Positions 1 through 8,396 of a stretch of 64,000 bases of DNA are shown here, one piece after another; within the stretch, counting starts at the first letter, position 1; every line of letters starts with the position of its first letter. The position numbers and the translations under genes were made by a program. This stretch comes from Streptomyces griseoluteus (GTDB lineage: Bacteria > Actinomycetota > Actinomycetes > Streptomycetales > Streptomycetaceae), in the NCBI RefSeq assembly GCF_004784465.1, contig NZ_SRRU01000005.1, positions 310,001 to 374,000 of the forward strand. The letters are read 5' to 3'. The notes under the pieces are model-generated. The model did no database searches. It was not told where the DNA came from and saw nothing but the letters and a program-made list of their open reading frames with translations.

Positions 1-76
1 CGTCCGCGGCGTGGGCGGGCAGGGCGCAGGCACCCGCGAGCAGGGCCCCGGCGAGCAGGGCGAACGGTCGGCGCAT
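1..76 (-). CDS. Secreted protein, N-terminal fragment (cut by window edge)
   Basis: Reading leftward from an ATG at 76, the frame encodes MRRPFALLAGALLAGACA followed by LPAHAAD. This is a short positively charged start, a hydrophobic Ala/Leu stretch and an AHA-A cleavage site, so a Sec signal peptide is visible. Only 25 residues lie inside the window; the mature protein is outside it and its function cannot be judged. The start is divergent from the SGNH hydrolase to the right, with about 100 bp between them for two promoters. Confidence 0.6.
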   Translation of the reverse strand, partial: MRRPFALLAGALLAGACALPAHAAD

Positions 77-174
77 GGTCCAAGACTGCCACCTGGCGCG
101 GACGTTCAGTGGGGTGGTGGGCCTCACATCGGCCCCGGGTGCGGGCCTGTGCCGGGATCCGCCATCATGAGCGG

Positions 175-849
175 ATGCTCAGGTTCATGCCCGTAGGTGA
201 CTCCATGACGATCGGGAGCGCGGGCGAACACACGTGGCGTTACCGGCTGTGGCAGCACCTGCGGGGCACATACGGCGGCCCGTTCCAGATCGTCGGTCCC
301 CGCGAGACGCTGTACGACCAGGCCACCGGGGAGCCCGACTCCTACGAGTACGCCGATCCCGACTTCCCGCGCGCCCATCTCGCCGGGTGGGGCGAGGGCT
401 GGCAGCACATGGCTCCGCTGATCGGGGAGGCGGTGCGGGCGCACCGGGCCGACGTGCTGCTGGTCTCTCTGGGGCTGATCGACCTGGGTTTCTACACCAA
501 CGCGGAGCAGACGGTCGACAACGTGCGAGCGTTCGTGGCCGCGGCCCGTGAGGCGCGTCCGCGCGTACGGATGGTGCTGCTGCCGGTCATCCCGAACATA
601 CGCGCCCAGGAGGACGGCCCCTTCGCCGAACAGGTCGACCTCTTCAACACGCTCCTCGCCAAGACGACCGCCGACCTGGACGAACCCCGGTCCCCGCTGC
701 TGCTGGCCTCGGCGCCGGAGGGCTGGGACATCCACACGGACACGTACGACGGCACGCACCCCAACGCCGGCGGCGAGCACCGGATCGCGGGGGCGTTCGC
801 GGGGGCGATGCACGAGGCGTGGGGGCTGGGGGAGCCGTACGTGGCTTGA
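175..849 (+). CDS. SGNH/GDSL-family hydrolase
   Basis: A 224-residue protein with the block I nucleophile motif PVGDSMTIG (Ser at about residue 10) and the C-terminal D-x-x-H motif DGTHPN (Asp 192, His 195) of SGNH esterases and lipases. No signal peptide is present from this start, so it probably acts in the cytoplasm. The upstream ATG at 109 would add 22 residues of unlike composition (MGWWASHRPRV), so the ATG at 175, just before the conserved MLRFMPVGDS, is preferred. Substrate is unknown; family members cleave acyl or acetyl esters. It stands alone. Confidence 0.8.
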   Translation: MLRFMPVGDSMTIGSAGEHTWRYRLWQHLRGTYGGPFQIVGPRETLYDQATGEPDSYEYADPDFPRAHLAGWGEGWQHMAPLIGEAVRAHRADVLLVSLGLIDLGFYTNAEQTVDNVRAFVAAAREARPRVRMVLLPVIPNIRAQEDGPFAEQVDLFNTLLAKTTADLDEPRSPLLLASAPEGWDIHTDTYDGTHPNAGGEHRIAGAFAGAMHEAWGLGEPYVA

Positions 850-943
850 ACGGACCGACCGGGTTCCGGCGTCTCCCGGTGACGGTGCGTATCGTTGAAC
901 CGCGCGGCTGCGCACAAGTGGGCAGCCGGGGAGGAGCGCCACG

Positions 944-1522
944 ATGACCGTCCTCGACGACAGGACCGCGATGGCCGAGAGCGACACCGCACGCTTGGAC
1001 GAGTGGTTCGAGCTGATGCCCGTCCCCGAAGGATTCCGGGCCGAGATCGTCGGGGGCTGCTTCCACATGGTGCCGCAGCGGAACACGCATTGGCAGATCA
1101 TCCGTCGGGTCGTGCGGGCCCTGGAGAACAGGTTCGGACCGGACGTCATGGTGTTCTCGGACGTCCGCATCGATTTCCCCGGCCACCAGAACGGCTTCTG
1201 CCCGGATGTCGCCATGCTCAAGGACTCGGCGGAGCCGGACGAGACGGGGCACTGGCGCCACCAGGATGTCCAGTTCGTCTCCGAAGTCATCTCCCAGGGC
1301 ACGGCCGCGAACGACTACGGCCCCAAGAGGACCGCTTACGCCGTCGCAGAGGTCCCCGTCTACCTCATCGCGGACCCCTACCAAGGGCGGTGCCACGTCT
1401 ACACCGACCCCAAGGACGGCGAGTATGTCCGTGCCCTCGAGGTGAGGTTCGGCGGCGACATCGACCTCACCGGCACGACAGTCGACCTCGTCCTCAAAAC
1501 CCACGACTTCCCGCGCGACTGA
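944..1522 (+). CDS. Uma2 family (DUF820) PD-(D/E)XK-like protein
   Basis: A 192-residue protein following the Uma2/DUF820 pattern: an early acidic residue in FRAEIVGG (Glu 34), PD at 87-88 in FCPDVAML, Glu 114 in FVSEVIS, and Lys 128 in DYGPKRTAY, then the closing strand VPVYLIADP. These residues match the restriction-endonuclease fold active site, so a nuclease is plausible, but no member's cellular role is well settled. Streptomyces genomes carry many copies. A good ribosome binding site (GGAGGAG) sits about 9 bases before the ATG at 944. It is monocistronic, with its own short upstream region. Confidence 0.85.
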   Translation: MTVLDDRTAMAESDTARLDEWFELMPVPEGFRAEIVGGCFHMVPQRNTHWQIIRRVVRALENRFGPDVMVFSDVRIDFPGHQNGFCPDVAMLKDSAEPDETGHWRHQDVQFVSEVISQGTAANDYGPKRTAYAVAEVPVYLIADPYQGRCHVYTDPKDGEYVRALEVRFGGDIDLTGTTVDLVLKTHDFPRD

Positions 1523-1570
1523 CCCCCACCGCTTGCCTAGAGCGCGCTCCAAGACGTTGGCTAGGGGGGC

Positions 1571-2560
1571 ATGAGGTACACGCAGCTTGGACGTACGGGA
1601 CTGAAGGTCAGCCGGCTGGTGCTGGGGACCATGAACTTCGGACCGCAGACCGACGAGGCGGACAGCCACGCGATCATGGACGCGGCGCTGGACGCGGGCA
1701 TCAACTACTTCGACACCGCGAACGTGTACGGCTGGGGCGAGAACAAGGGCCGTACCGAGGAGATCATCGGAAGCTGGTTCGCGAAGGGCGGCGAGCGGCG
1801 GGAGAAAACCGTCCTGGCCACCAAGGTTTACGGGAACATGGGCGCAGAAGGCGACGCCTGGCCCAACTACGACAAGCTCTCCGCGCTGAACATCCGCCGC
1901 GCGGTGGACGCCAGCCTGAAGCGGCTGCAGACCGACTACATCGACATCTACCAGTTCCACCACGTCGACCGGAACACCCCGTTCGAGGAGATCTGGCAGG
2001 CGGTCGACGTCCTGGTCACCCAGGGCAAGATCCTCTATGCCGGTTCCTCCAACTTCCCCGGCTACAAGATCGCCCAGGCCAACGAGACGGCCCTGCGCCG
2101 GGGGACCCTCGGTCTGGTCAGCGAACAGTGCCTGTACAACCTCGCCGAGCGCCGCGCCGAGATGGAGGTCATCCCGGCCGCCCAGGACTACGGGCTCGGC
2201 GTCATCCCCTGGTCGCCGCTGCAGGGCGGTCTGCTGGGCGGGGTCATCCGCAAGGAGGCCGAGCGCGGGCGCCGCGCCTCCGGCCGCGCGGCCGAGGCCC
2301 TCGCGGACACGGCCACGCGCAACCGGATCGAGGCGTACGAGGAACTGCTCGCCAAGCACGGCCTGGAGCCCGGCGAGGTCGCACTCGCCTGGCTGCTGAC
2401 CCGGCCCGGCGTCACCGGCCCGATCGTCGGCCCGCGCACCCGGGAGCAGCTCGACTCGGCGCTGCGCGCGGTGGAGCTGGAGCTGAGCGAGGAGCTGCTG
2501 ACCGGCCTGGACGAGATCTTCCCCGGCCCGGGCCCCGCCCCGGAGGCGTTCGCCTGGTAG
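1571..2560 (+). CDS. Aldo/keto reductase
   Basis: A 329-residue NADPH-dependent oxidoreductase of the aldo/keto reductase superfamily. It opens with MRYTQLGRTGLKVSRLVLGT. The catalytic tetrad is visible: Asp 48 and Tyr 53 in FDTANVYG, Lys 85 in VLATKVYG, and His 130 in IYQFHH. The C-terminal IVGPRTREQLDSALRAVEL is the cofactor-binding region. It resembles YajO/Tas-like general reductases; the carbonyl substrate is not predictable. A strong hairpin follows at 2573-2606. Confidence 0.9.
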   Translation: MRYTQLGRTGLKVSRLVLGTMNFGPQTDEADSHAIMDAALDAGINYFDTANVYGWGENKGRTEEIIGSWFAKGGERREKTVLATKVYGNMGAEGDAWPNYDKLSALNIRRAVDASLKRLQTDYIDIYQFHHVDRNTPFEEIWQAVDVLVTQGKILYAGSSNFPGYKIAQANETALRRGTLGLVSEQCLYNLAERRAEMEVIPAAQDYGLGVIPWSPLQGGLLGGVIRKEAERGRRASGRAAEALADTATRNRIEAYEELLAKHGLEPGEVALAWLLTRPGVTGPIVGPRTREQLDSALRAVELELSEELLTGLDEIFPGPGPAPEAFAW

Positions 2561-2572
2561 CGGCAAGCGAAA

Positions 2573-2606
2573 GGCCGCTCCGTACGGGGTTCCCCGCGGA
2601 GCGGCC
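2573..2606. terminator. Intrinsic terminator hairpin between convergent genes
   Basis: A perfect 10-bp stem, GGCCGCTCCG (2573-2582) with CGGAGCGGCC (2597-2606), around a 14-nt loop. It lies 13 bases after the aldo/keto reductase stop and just beyond the end of the small minus-strand gene, so it can stop transcription from both sides. Flanking AA and TT make it weakly bidirectional. Confidence 0.75.
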
Positions 2607-2620
2607 TTGGGCGGCAGCCG

Positions 2621-2707
2621 TCAGTGGACGGCCGCCGCCACGGCGACGACCACCAGCATCAGGACGAGCGCACCGGCCATGATCCGGTTCCGGATTTTCG
2701 GTTCCAC
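2621..2707 (-). CDS. Small single-pass membrane peptide (28 aa)
   Basis: A GTG at 2707 opens a 28-codon frame, VEPKIRNRIMAG then ALVLMLVVVAVAAAVH. A short basic N-terminus is followed by one uninterrupted hydrophobic helix ending at the C-terminus, which fits a tail-in-membrane micropeptide. It begins 10 bases after the thpR stop in the same direction, so it is probably co-transcribed with it. An internal ATG (Met 10) would leave only the helix. The tail of the frame ends just before a clear terminator, which supports it being real. No function is assigned. Confidence 0.5.
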   Translation of the reverse strand: MEPKIRNRIMAGALVLMLVVVAVAAAVH

Positions 2708-2717
2708 GACGACGAGC

Positions 2718-3290
2718 CTAACGGGCCGCGCCCAGTGCCCAGCGGGCGACCGGGGAGTACCGGGGCTGCTCGCCGGGCACGCCGGAGGCCGGCAGGTGGC
2801 TGCGGACGAGGACCAGTTCGCCCACCGTCCAGGCGGTACCGGCGAATTCGGTGAGGGCGTCGGCGTAGGGCCGCAGTTCGGTGTCGCCCCTGCCCCGGGC
2901 CAGTGTGAGATGCGCCCGGTAGTGGCGGTGCTCCTCGCCGCCCACCCCGGCCCGGCGTCCGGCCGCCTGGGCCCGTCCGGCGAGTCTGCCCAGGGCGGTG
3001 AGGTCTCCGGAGGCTCCGGCCCACAGTGCCCTGCCCCGGCCGAAGCTGCCGCCTCCGGCGAGGGCCAGCGGGAACGGTGTGCTCCGTGCGGCCGCGCGCT
3101 CCAGCCGGCGTTCCAGCTCGGGCACGGTCTCCTCAGGGACCTCGCCGTAGAAGGCGAGCGTGAAGTGCCAGCCGTCCGGCTGGGTCCACCGCAGCGCGTC
3201 GGCCCCGGCCAGCCGCCGCAGCGCCCGCACCTCCCGGCCCAGTTCCTCCACGGCACCCGGGGGCGGAAGGACGGCGGCGAAGAGTCTCAT
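2718..3290 (-). CDS. thpR: RNA 2',3'-cyclic phosphodiesterase (2H family)
   Basis: A 190-residue 2H phosphoesterase with both H-x-T motifs: HFTL at about 42-45 and HLTL at about 127-130. Its start, MRLFAAVLPP, is typical of ThpR/LigT proteins. The family hydrolyses 2',3'-cyclic phosphate RNA ends to 2'-phosphates and was first described as an RNA 2'-5' ligase. The ATG at 3290 is chosen; a GTG two codons upstream (3296) gives the same reading. It is divergent from the IMPase-like gene with only 35 bp between them. Confidence 0.9.
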   Translation of the reverse strand: MRLFAAVLPPPGAVEELGREVRALRRLAGADALRWTQPDGWHFTLAFYGEVPEETVPELERRLERAAARSTPFPLALAGGGSFGRGRALWAGASGDLTALGRLAGRAQAAGRRAGVGGEEHRHYRAHLTLARGRGDTELRPYADALTEFAGTAWTVGELVLVRSHLPASGVPGEQPRYSPVARWALGAAR

Positions 3291-3325
3291 CCCCACACGA
3301 TCCCAGACGGGTACGCTGCCGCATC

Positions 3326-4105
3326 GTGACCGACGACGTCGAGACAGCGACAGCGGCCGCCCTGGCCGGCGCCGGAGTGGTGCGCGAGGGCTACGGCAAG
3401 GATCTGGCCCGGATCGACAAGGGCGCCGGGGACTTCGCCACGGCCGCCGACGTGGCGGCCGAGCGGGCCATCCTGGACGTCATCCGGGCGGCCTGGCCCC
3501 ACGACGCGGTACTCGGCGAGGAGGGCGGCCGGCAGGGCGCCACCGACACCGGGCGCCTCTGGCTCGTCGACCCCCTGTGCGGCACCCTCAACTACGCCGT
3601 CGGCAACATGCTCGTCGCCGTCAACGTGGCCCTGCGCGACGGCCCCGCAGCCGTGGCGGACCCCTTCACCGGCGAGGTCTTCCGCACCGACGGCAAGACG
3701 GCCTGGCTCCACCACGAGGGCACCGACACCCCGCTGCGCCCCACGGCGGCGACCGCCCTGGTGGACGTCAACCTGGACCCGCCCTTCCCGAGCGCCCCCG
3801 GCTTCCGCGCCACGGCCCTGCTGGCGCACCCGGTGTTCATGGCGCGCTTCCGCCCCCGAGTGGTCTCCACGACCCTGGCCCTGACCTGGGTGGCAGCAGG
3901 CCGCCGAGCCGCGTACGTCACCGACGGCACGCACCTCTCCGACAGCGTCCACTTCGCCGCCGGAATCACCCTGTGCCGGGCTGCGGGCTGCGTGGTCACG
4001 GGCCTCGACGGCGCACCACTGGGCCAGGACACCCGAGGCCTGGTGGCAGCCGCGGACGCGGACACCCACAGCCTGTTGATGGCGATGCTCCGCGACGAGT
4101 CCTGA
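3326..4105 (+). CDS. Inositol monophosphatase family protein, degenerate metal site
   Basis: A 259-residue member of the FIG/IMPase phosphatase fold, GTG start. The first acidic motif is intact (LGEEGG, residues 63-68). The second, normally D-P-x-D-G-T, reads DPLCGTLNY, with Cys 85 in place of the metal-binding Asp. The late motif, normally W-D-x-A-A-G, reads VHFAAG, so the second conserved Asp is His. Both substitutions should remove Mg binding. It may be inactive, use another chemistry, or bind a phospho-ligand. The fold assignment is firm; activity is doubtful. Confidence 0.8.
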   Translation: MTDDVETATAAALAGAGVVREGYGKDLARIDKGAGDFATAADVAAERAILDVIRAAWPHDAVLGEEGGRQGATDTGRLWLVDPLCGTLNYAVGNMLVAVNVALRDGPAAVADPFTGEVFRTDGKTAWLHHEGTDTPLRPTAATALVDVNLDPPFPSAPGFRATALLAHPVFMARFRPRVVSTTLALTWVAAGRRAAYVTDGTHLSDSVHFAAGITLCRAAGCVVTGLDGAPLGQDTRGLVAAADADTHSLLMAMLRDES

Positions 4106-4300
4106 CCGCCACCTCACCCGACCGAAGTCAGCTCCCCGCTCCCGCGCGGCACGCACCGCGGCGGACCGTCCGCCCGCCGCAGCCTCCCCAGACCGCCCGG
4201 CATCGGCGCGTCGCCGCCGCGCGGCACGACCGACAGAGGCGGCACCCGAGGCCGGGACGCGGCCGACCCGACGAACCCGGCCAGGTCACGCCCTCGGACC

Positions 4301-5641
4301 TCACGCCGCCGGCGTCAGCTCCTCGGTCCCCCTGGGCACGAACCGCAGATGCGGCCCCCGGTGCCAGGTGAGCCGGAGTCGGAGGTCGCCCTCGCGGGCC
4401 AGGAACAGGCCGATGACGGCGGCCGCCGCGGCCGACACCACGCCGCCCGCGACGAAGCCGAAGCGGGCGCCGTACGTGTCGGTGACCCAGCCGACGAGGG
4501 GGGCGCCGAGCGGGGTACCGCCCATGAAGACCATCATGAAGAGGGACATCACGCGGCCCCGCATGGCCGGGTCGGTGGACATCTGGACGGCGGTGTTGGC
4601 GGTGACGTTGACCGTGAGGCCGAAGGCGCCGATGGGGACCATCAGGAGGGCGAACAGCCAGTAGGAGGGCGCCAGCGCGGCGACGATCTCCACCGTGCCG
4701 AAGGCCAGCGCGGCCGCGACCAGCACCCGGAACCGGGCCGTACCGCGCCGCGCCGCGAGCAGGGCGCCGATCAGGGAGCCGACGGCCATCAGGGTGTTGA
4801 ACAGGCTGTACGCACCGGCGCCGGCGTGGAACACGTCGTCGGCGAAGGCGGTGAGCCAGACGGGGAAGTTGAAGCCGAAGGTGCCGATGAACCCGACGAG
4901 CACGATGGGCCAGATCAGCTCCGGCCGCCCGGCGACATGCCGCAGCCCCTCCCGGAGCTGGCCCTTGCCGCGCGGGGCGCGGTCGACGGAGTGCAGCTCA
5001 CGGGTGCGCATCAGCAGCAGCCCGGTGATGGGCGCGACGAAGGACAGCCCGTTGGCGAGGAACGCCCACCCGGTGCCCACCCCGGTGATCATCAGACCGG
5101 CGACGGCCGGACCGACCAGCCGGGCGGACTGGAAGTTGGCCGAATTCAGGCTGACCGCGTTCTGGAGCTGGCCGGGGCCGACCATCTCGGAGACGAAGGA
5201 CTGCCGGGCCGGGTTGTCCACGACCGTGGCGAGACCGACCGCGAAGGCGGCGACGTACACGTGCCAGACCTGGACGTGTCCGGAGAGGGTGAGGGCGGCC
5301 AGCGCGAGGCCGGTGAGGGCCATCGCGGACTGGGTGAACAGCAGCGCGGGCCGCTTGGGCAGCCGGTCGACGAGGACACCGCCGTACAGGCCGAAGAGCA
5401 GCATCGGCAGGAACTGGAGCGCGGTGGTGATGCCGACGGCCGCCGAGGAGCCGGTGAGGCTCAACACCAGCCAGTCCTGGGCGATGCGCTGCATCCAGGT
5501 GCCGGTGTTGGAGACGACCTGACCGGCGAAGAACAGCCGGTAGTTCCGGACCTTCAGCGAGCTGAACATCGAGGTTCTGCCGGTGGCCCGGGTAGTGGTT
5601 GCCGGTGCGGGGACGGAAGCTGCTCCGGGTCCCGTACTCAA
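4301..5641 (-). CDS. MFS transporter (DHA3/EntS-like)
   Basis: A 446-residue integral membrane protein with about 12 hydrophobic segments. It has the MFS loop-2/3 motif region (YGGVLVDRLPKRPALL) and the late segment GRVMSLFMMVFMGGTPLGA typical of DHA3 drug and siderophore exporters. The TTG at 5641 is chosen because AGGAGG lies 10 bases upstream. It starts 28 bases after the end of the marR-type gene in the same direction, so the two form an operon, and the exporter is likely controlled by that repressor. The substrate is unknown. Confidence 0.88.
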   Translation of the reverse strand: MSTGPGAASVPAPATTTRATGRTSMFSSLKVRNYRLFFAGQVVSNTGTWMQRIAQDWLVLSLTGSSAAVGITTALQFLPMLLFGLYGGVLVDRLPKRPALLFTQSAMALTGLALAALTLSGHVQVWHVYVAAFAVGLATVVDNPARQSFVSEMVGPGQLQNAVSLNSANFQSARLVGPAVAGLMITGVGTGWAFLANGLSFVAPITGLLLMRTRELHSVDRAPRGKGQLREGLRHVAGRPELIWPIVLVGFIGTFGFNFPVWLTAFADDVFHAGAGAYSLFNTLMAVGSLIGALLAARRGTARFRVLVAAALAFGTVEIVAALAPSYWLFALLMVPIGAFGLTVNVTANTAVQMSTDPAMRGRVMSLFMMVFMGGTPLGAPLVGWVTDTYGARFGFVAGGVVSAAAAAVIGLFLAREGDLRLRLTWHRGPHLRFVPRGTEELTPAA

Positions 5642-5669
5642 AAGGTCGCCTCCTGAAGCGATGCCGTGG

Positions 5670-6107
5670 CTACAGTTGCGCGAGCTTCTCCAGGACGGGG
5701 GCGGCGGCGCGCAGGGTGGCCCACTCGTCCTCGTCGAGGCCCTCGACCAGGCCGGCCAGGAACGCGTTGCGTTTGCGGCGGCTCTCGACGAGCATCGCCT
5801 CGGCCTGCTCGGTCCGGGTGACGACCTTCTGGCGCCGGTCCTCGGGATGCGGCTCGAGCCGGACCAGGCCCTTGGCCTCCAGAAGCGCGACGATGCGGGT
5901 CATCGAGGGCGGCTGGACGTGCTCCTTGCGCGCCAGCTCGCCCGGAGTGGCCTGTCCGCAGTTGGACAGCGTGCCCAGGACCGACATCTCGGTGGGGCTC
6001 AGCGACTCGTCGACGCGCTGGTGCTTGAGTCGACGGGACAGCCGCATCACGGCGGAGCGGAGGGAGTTCACGGCGGCCACGTCGTCGCCGTGGGTGAGGT
6101 CCGACAT
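5670..6107 (-). CDS. MarR family transcriptional regulator
   Basis: A 145-residue winged-helix regulator. The recognition region is LSPTEMSVLGTLSNCGQATPG and the wing is LEPHPEDRRQKVVTRT, with the D-x-R signature DRRQK that marks MarR proteins. It is first in an operon with the MFS exporter, a common arrangement for a repressor that answers a toxic substrate of the pump. The AT-rich stretch at about 6113-6140 upstream is the likely promoter/operator, but no clear palindrome could be assigned. Confidence 0.9.
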   Translation of the reverse strand: MSDLTHGDDVAAVNSLRSAVMRLSRRLKHQRVDESLSPTEMSVLGTLSNCGQATPGELARKEHVQPPSMTRIVALLEAKGLVRLEPHPEDRRQKVVTRTEQAEAMLVESRRKRNAFLAGLVEGLDEDEWATLRAAAPVLEKLAQL

Positions 6108-6260
6108 GTCTTTAGCCTAACTCATTACTCTCACTAAGGAACATCACCCCGCACGACACGGCTCGTGATGTCCGCCACTGTGTCCAACCATCACCCGTAC
6201 GAGTGAGTCGGTTCCGAAAAGTGACCCATCGGGTGGCGGGATGTGGCGACCCTCGTACGC

Positions 6261-6443
6261 ATGGGGACCAGTGTGCTCAGCCTGCGGATGGACGGGGAGC
6301 TGCTAGAGAGGCTCCGGGAACGCGCGGCGAAGAGAGGAATGAGCGTGCAGGACTATGTGATCCGCACGCTCGTCAGGGACGACTTCGACGAGCGGTTCCA
6401 GACCGCCGTCGACGAGACCGAGAAGTTCTACGGGGTCACATGA
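6261..6443 (+). CDS. Ribbon-helix-helix-like small protein
   Basis: A 60-residue protein from the ATG at 6261 (a GTG at 6243 would add MATLVR). The opening strand TSVLSLRMDGELLERLRERA and the following helix RGMSVQDYVIRTLVRDDF look like a ribbon-helix-helix (CopG/Arc-type) DNA-binding fold with an acidic C-terminal tail (DETEKFYG). It could be a lone regulator or antitoxin-like protein; no toxin gene is adjacent. Its stop codon is built into a strong hairpin (6431-6459). Neither start has a convincing ribosome binding site. Confidence 0.7.
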   Translation: MGTSVLSLRMDGELLERLRERAAKRGMSVQDYVIRTLVRDDFDERFQTAVDETEKFYGVT

Positions 6444-6459
6444 GACTCATGTGACCCCG
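6431..6459. terminator. Bidirectional terminator overlapping a stop codon
   Basis: Perfect 13-bp stem: CGGGGTCACATGA (6431-6443) pairs with TCATGTGACCCCG (6447-6459) around a GAC loop. The TGA stop of the small regulator is part of the left arm. It lies between convergent genes, the permease stop being at 6483. Confidence 0.75.
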
Positions 6460-6482
6460 CAGGAAACTCAGCCGTGCCCCGG

Positions 6483-7934
6483 TCAGGTCAGACCGAGGGC
6501 CGGCATCAGGTAGTAGAAGCCGAAGACGGCCGCGACCAGGTACATCGCCACCGGGATCTCCCGGGCGCGCCCGGCGGCCAGGCGGAGCACCACGAAGGTG
6601 ATGAAGCCCATGCCGATGCCGTTGGTGATCGAGTAGGTGAACGGCATCATCACCATGGTCACGAAGGCCGGGATGGCGATGGTGAAGTCGTCCCAGTCGA
6701 TCTCCCGGATCGAGCCCGCCAGGATCAGGAAGCCCACCGCGAGCAGCGCGGGCGTGGCGGCCTGGGACGGCACCATGGTTGCGACCGGGGTGAGGAACAG
6801 CGCGACACCGAAGAGGGCGCCGGTGACGACGTTGGCGAGACCCGTACGGGCGCCCTCGCCGACGCCCGCGGTGGACTCCACGAAGCAGGTGGTGGCCGAG
6901 GAGGAGCTGGCGCCGCCCGCCGCGACGGCGAGGCCGTCGATCAGCAGGACCTTGTTGATGCCCGGCATCTGGCCCTGGGCGTCGGTCAGCTTGGCCTCGT
7001 CGCTGACACCCATGATCGTGCCCATGGCGTCGAAGAAGCAGGACAGCAGGACGGTGAAGACGAAGAGGACGCCGGTCAGCACACCGACCTTGGCGAAGCC
7101 GCCGAACAGGCTGACCTGGCCGATCAGACCGAAGTCCGGCGTGGCGACCGGGTTGCCCGGCCACTTCGGGGTGGTCAGGCCCCAGGACGGCACCTTGGCG
7201 ACCAGGTCGATGATCACCGCGAGCACGGTCATCGTCACGATGGAGATCAGGATCGCGCCCGGCACCTTGCGGACGATCAGCGCGAGCGTGAGCAGCACGC
7301 CCAGCACGAAGACCAGCACCGGCCAGCCGGTGAGGTGACCGCCCGTGCCGAGCTGGAGCGGGACGGTGGTCTGGGCGATGTCCGGGATACGGGTGACGAA
7401 GCCGGAGTCGACCAGGCCGATCAGCATGATGAACAGGCCGATACCGATGGCGATGGCCTTGCGCAGCCCGTAGGGCACCGCGTTCATCACGCGCTCACGC
7501 AGACCGGTGGCGACCAGCAGCATCACCACGAAGCCGGCGAGCACCACCATGCCCATCGCGTCCGGCCACGACATGCGCGGCGCGAGCTGGAGCGCGACGA
7601 CCGTGTTGACGCCGAGCCCGGCCGCCAGCGCGATCGGGACGTTGCCGATCACGCCCATCAGCAGGGTGGTGAAGGCGGCGGTGACCGCCGTGGCCGTGAC
7701 GAGCTGGCCGTTGTCCAGGTGGTGCCCGTACATGTCCTTGGCGCTGCCGAGGATGATCGGGTTCAGGACGATGATGTACGCCATCGCGAAGAACGTGGCG
7801 AAACCGCCCCGGATCTCCCGCGCGACGGAGCTGCCGCGCTCGGAGATCTTGAAGTAGCGGTCGACGGCGCCGGAGGAGGGCTTACCGCCCGGCTGTTCGG
7901 GGGTAGGAGCCTGGGCCGTGGCCGAGGTGGTCAT
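6483..7934 (-). CDS. NCS2 family purine (guanine/hypoxanthine) permease
   Basis: A 483-residue AzgA-like nucleobase:cation symporter with about 12-14 membrane segments. Characteristic stretches include GGFATFFAMAYIIVLNP near the N-terminus, DAMGTIMGVSDEAKL in the middle and SSSATTCFVESTAGVGEGARTG, which is a family signature region. Members take up guanine, hypoxanthine or adenine. The ATG at 7934 is preferred over the one six codons upstream because AGAGGA sits correctly before it. The long AT-rich leader upstream (7935-8120) contains two palindromes that may control it. Confidence 0.9.
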   Translation of the reverse strand: MTTSATAQAPTPEQPGGKPSSGAVDRYFKISERGSSVAREIRGGFATFFAMAYIIVLNPIILGSAKDMYGHHLDNGQLVTATAVTAAFTTLLMGVIGNVPIALAAGLGVNTVVALQLAPRMSWPDAMGMVVLAGFVVMLLVATGLRERVMNAVPYGLRKAIAIGIGLFIMLIGLVDSGFVTRIPDIAQTTVPLQLGTGGHLTGWPVLVFVLGVLLTLALIVRKVPGAILISIVTMTVLAVIIDLVAKVPSWGLTTPKWPGNPVATPDFGLIGQVSLFGGFAKVGVLTGVLFVFTVLLSCFFDAMGTIMGVSDEAKLTDAQGQMPGINKVLLIDGLAVAAGGASSSSATTCFVESTAGVGEGARTGLANVVTGALFGVALFLTPVATMVPSQAATPALLAVGFLILAGSIREIDWDDFTIAIPAFVTMVMMPFTYSITNGIGMGFITFVVLRLAAGRAREIPVAMYLVAAVFGFYYLMPALGLT

Positions 7935-7980
7935 GCGAGTCCTCTTCACCATTCAGGGTTCCCCCGAGCCCTTTTGGAGT

Positions 7981-8034
7981 TTCGTACGAACAGAAACAGT
8001 CAAAGACAAACCGCTTCAGTATGAACGTATGAAG
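7981..8034. promoter_or_regulatory. Palindromes upstream of the purine permease
   Basis: TTCGTACGAA at 7981-7990 is a perfect 10-bp palindrome. At 8014-8034, CTTCA and TGAAG form the ends of an inverted repeat enclosing a direct repeat of GTATGAA/CGTATGAA. The segment is much richer in A/T than its surroundings and lies between the permease start (7934) and the divergent DUF2530 gene. A purine- or nitrogen-responsive operator is possible, but no known regulator motif was recognised. Confidence 0.4.
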
Positions 8035-8126
8035 CCTAGATCGCTATCTCCGCGCGTAGATATTCACCGAATGTCCGTGCGGCAGCGGGCTGCCGGGCGT
8101 GGTGTGGCGCCTCGTAAGCTGTGCCC

Positions 8127-8396
8127 ATGACGAAGTGGACCCCCAAGCACGAAGCGCCGGAGCCCCTGGAGGGGCCCGTGGTCGCCACCATCACCGGCGG
8201 CACGATCGTGTGGTTCGTCCTCTTCCTGGTCCAGCTCCCCTTCTACGGCTGGTTCGAGGACCACGGCCATCTGTGGTGGCTGTGGACCTGTCTGGCCGGG
8301 GCCGGTCTCGGCCTGATCGGCATCTGGTACGTGCGCGGGCGGGACGCCGCGATCAAGCGGGCGGCCGCCGAGCGGGAGACCGTCCCCGCCGAGTGA
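8127..8396 (+). CDS. DUF2530 domain membrane protein
   Basis: An 89-residue protein from the ATG at 8127 (a GTG two codons earlier is possible). Two membrane helices are visible, TIVWFVLFLVQLPFYG and LWWLWTCLAGAGLGLIGIWY, followed by a basic cytoplasmic tail (RGRDAAIKRAAAERE). The pattern and length fit DUF2530, a small actinobacterial family of unknown function. It is divergent from the purine permease. Its stop codon lies inside the first of three 16-bp tandem repeats. Confidence 0.75.
   Translation: MTKWTPKHEAPEPLEGPVVATITGGTIVWFVLFLVQLPFYGWFEDHGHLWWLWTCLAGAGLGLIGIWYVRGRDAAIKRAAAERETVPAE

Noticed and set aside
644..2566. 640-codon open frame on the minus strand across the Uma2 and aldo/keto reductase genes
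   Set aside because: It is antisense to two genes with clear catalytic motifs. Long antisense frames are an effect of high third-position GC; no domain is visible in it.
4349..5656. 435-codon plus-strand frame opposite the MFS exporter
   Set aside because: Composition is dominated by Glu, Gly and His from antisense reading; the minus-strand membrane protein is the real gene.
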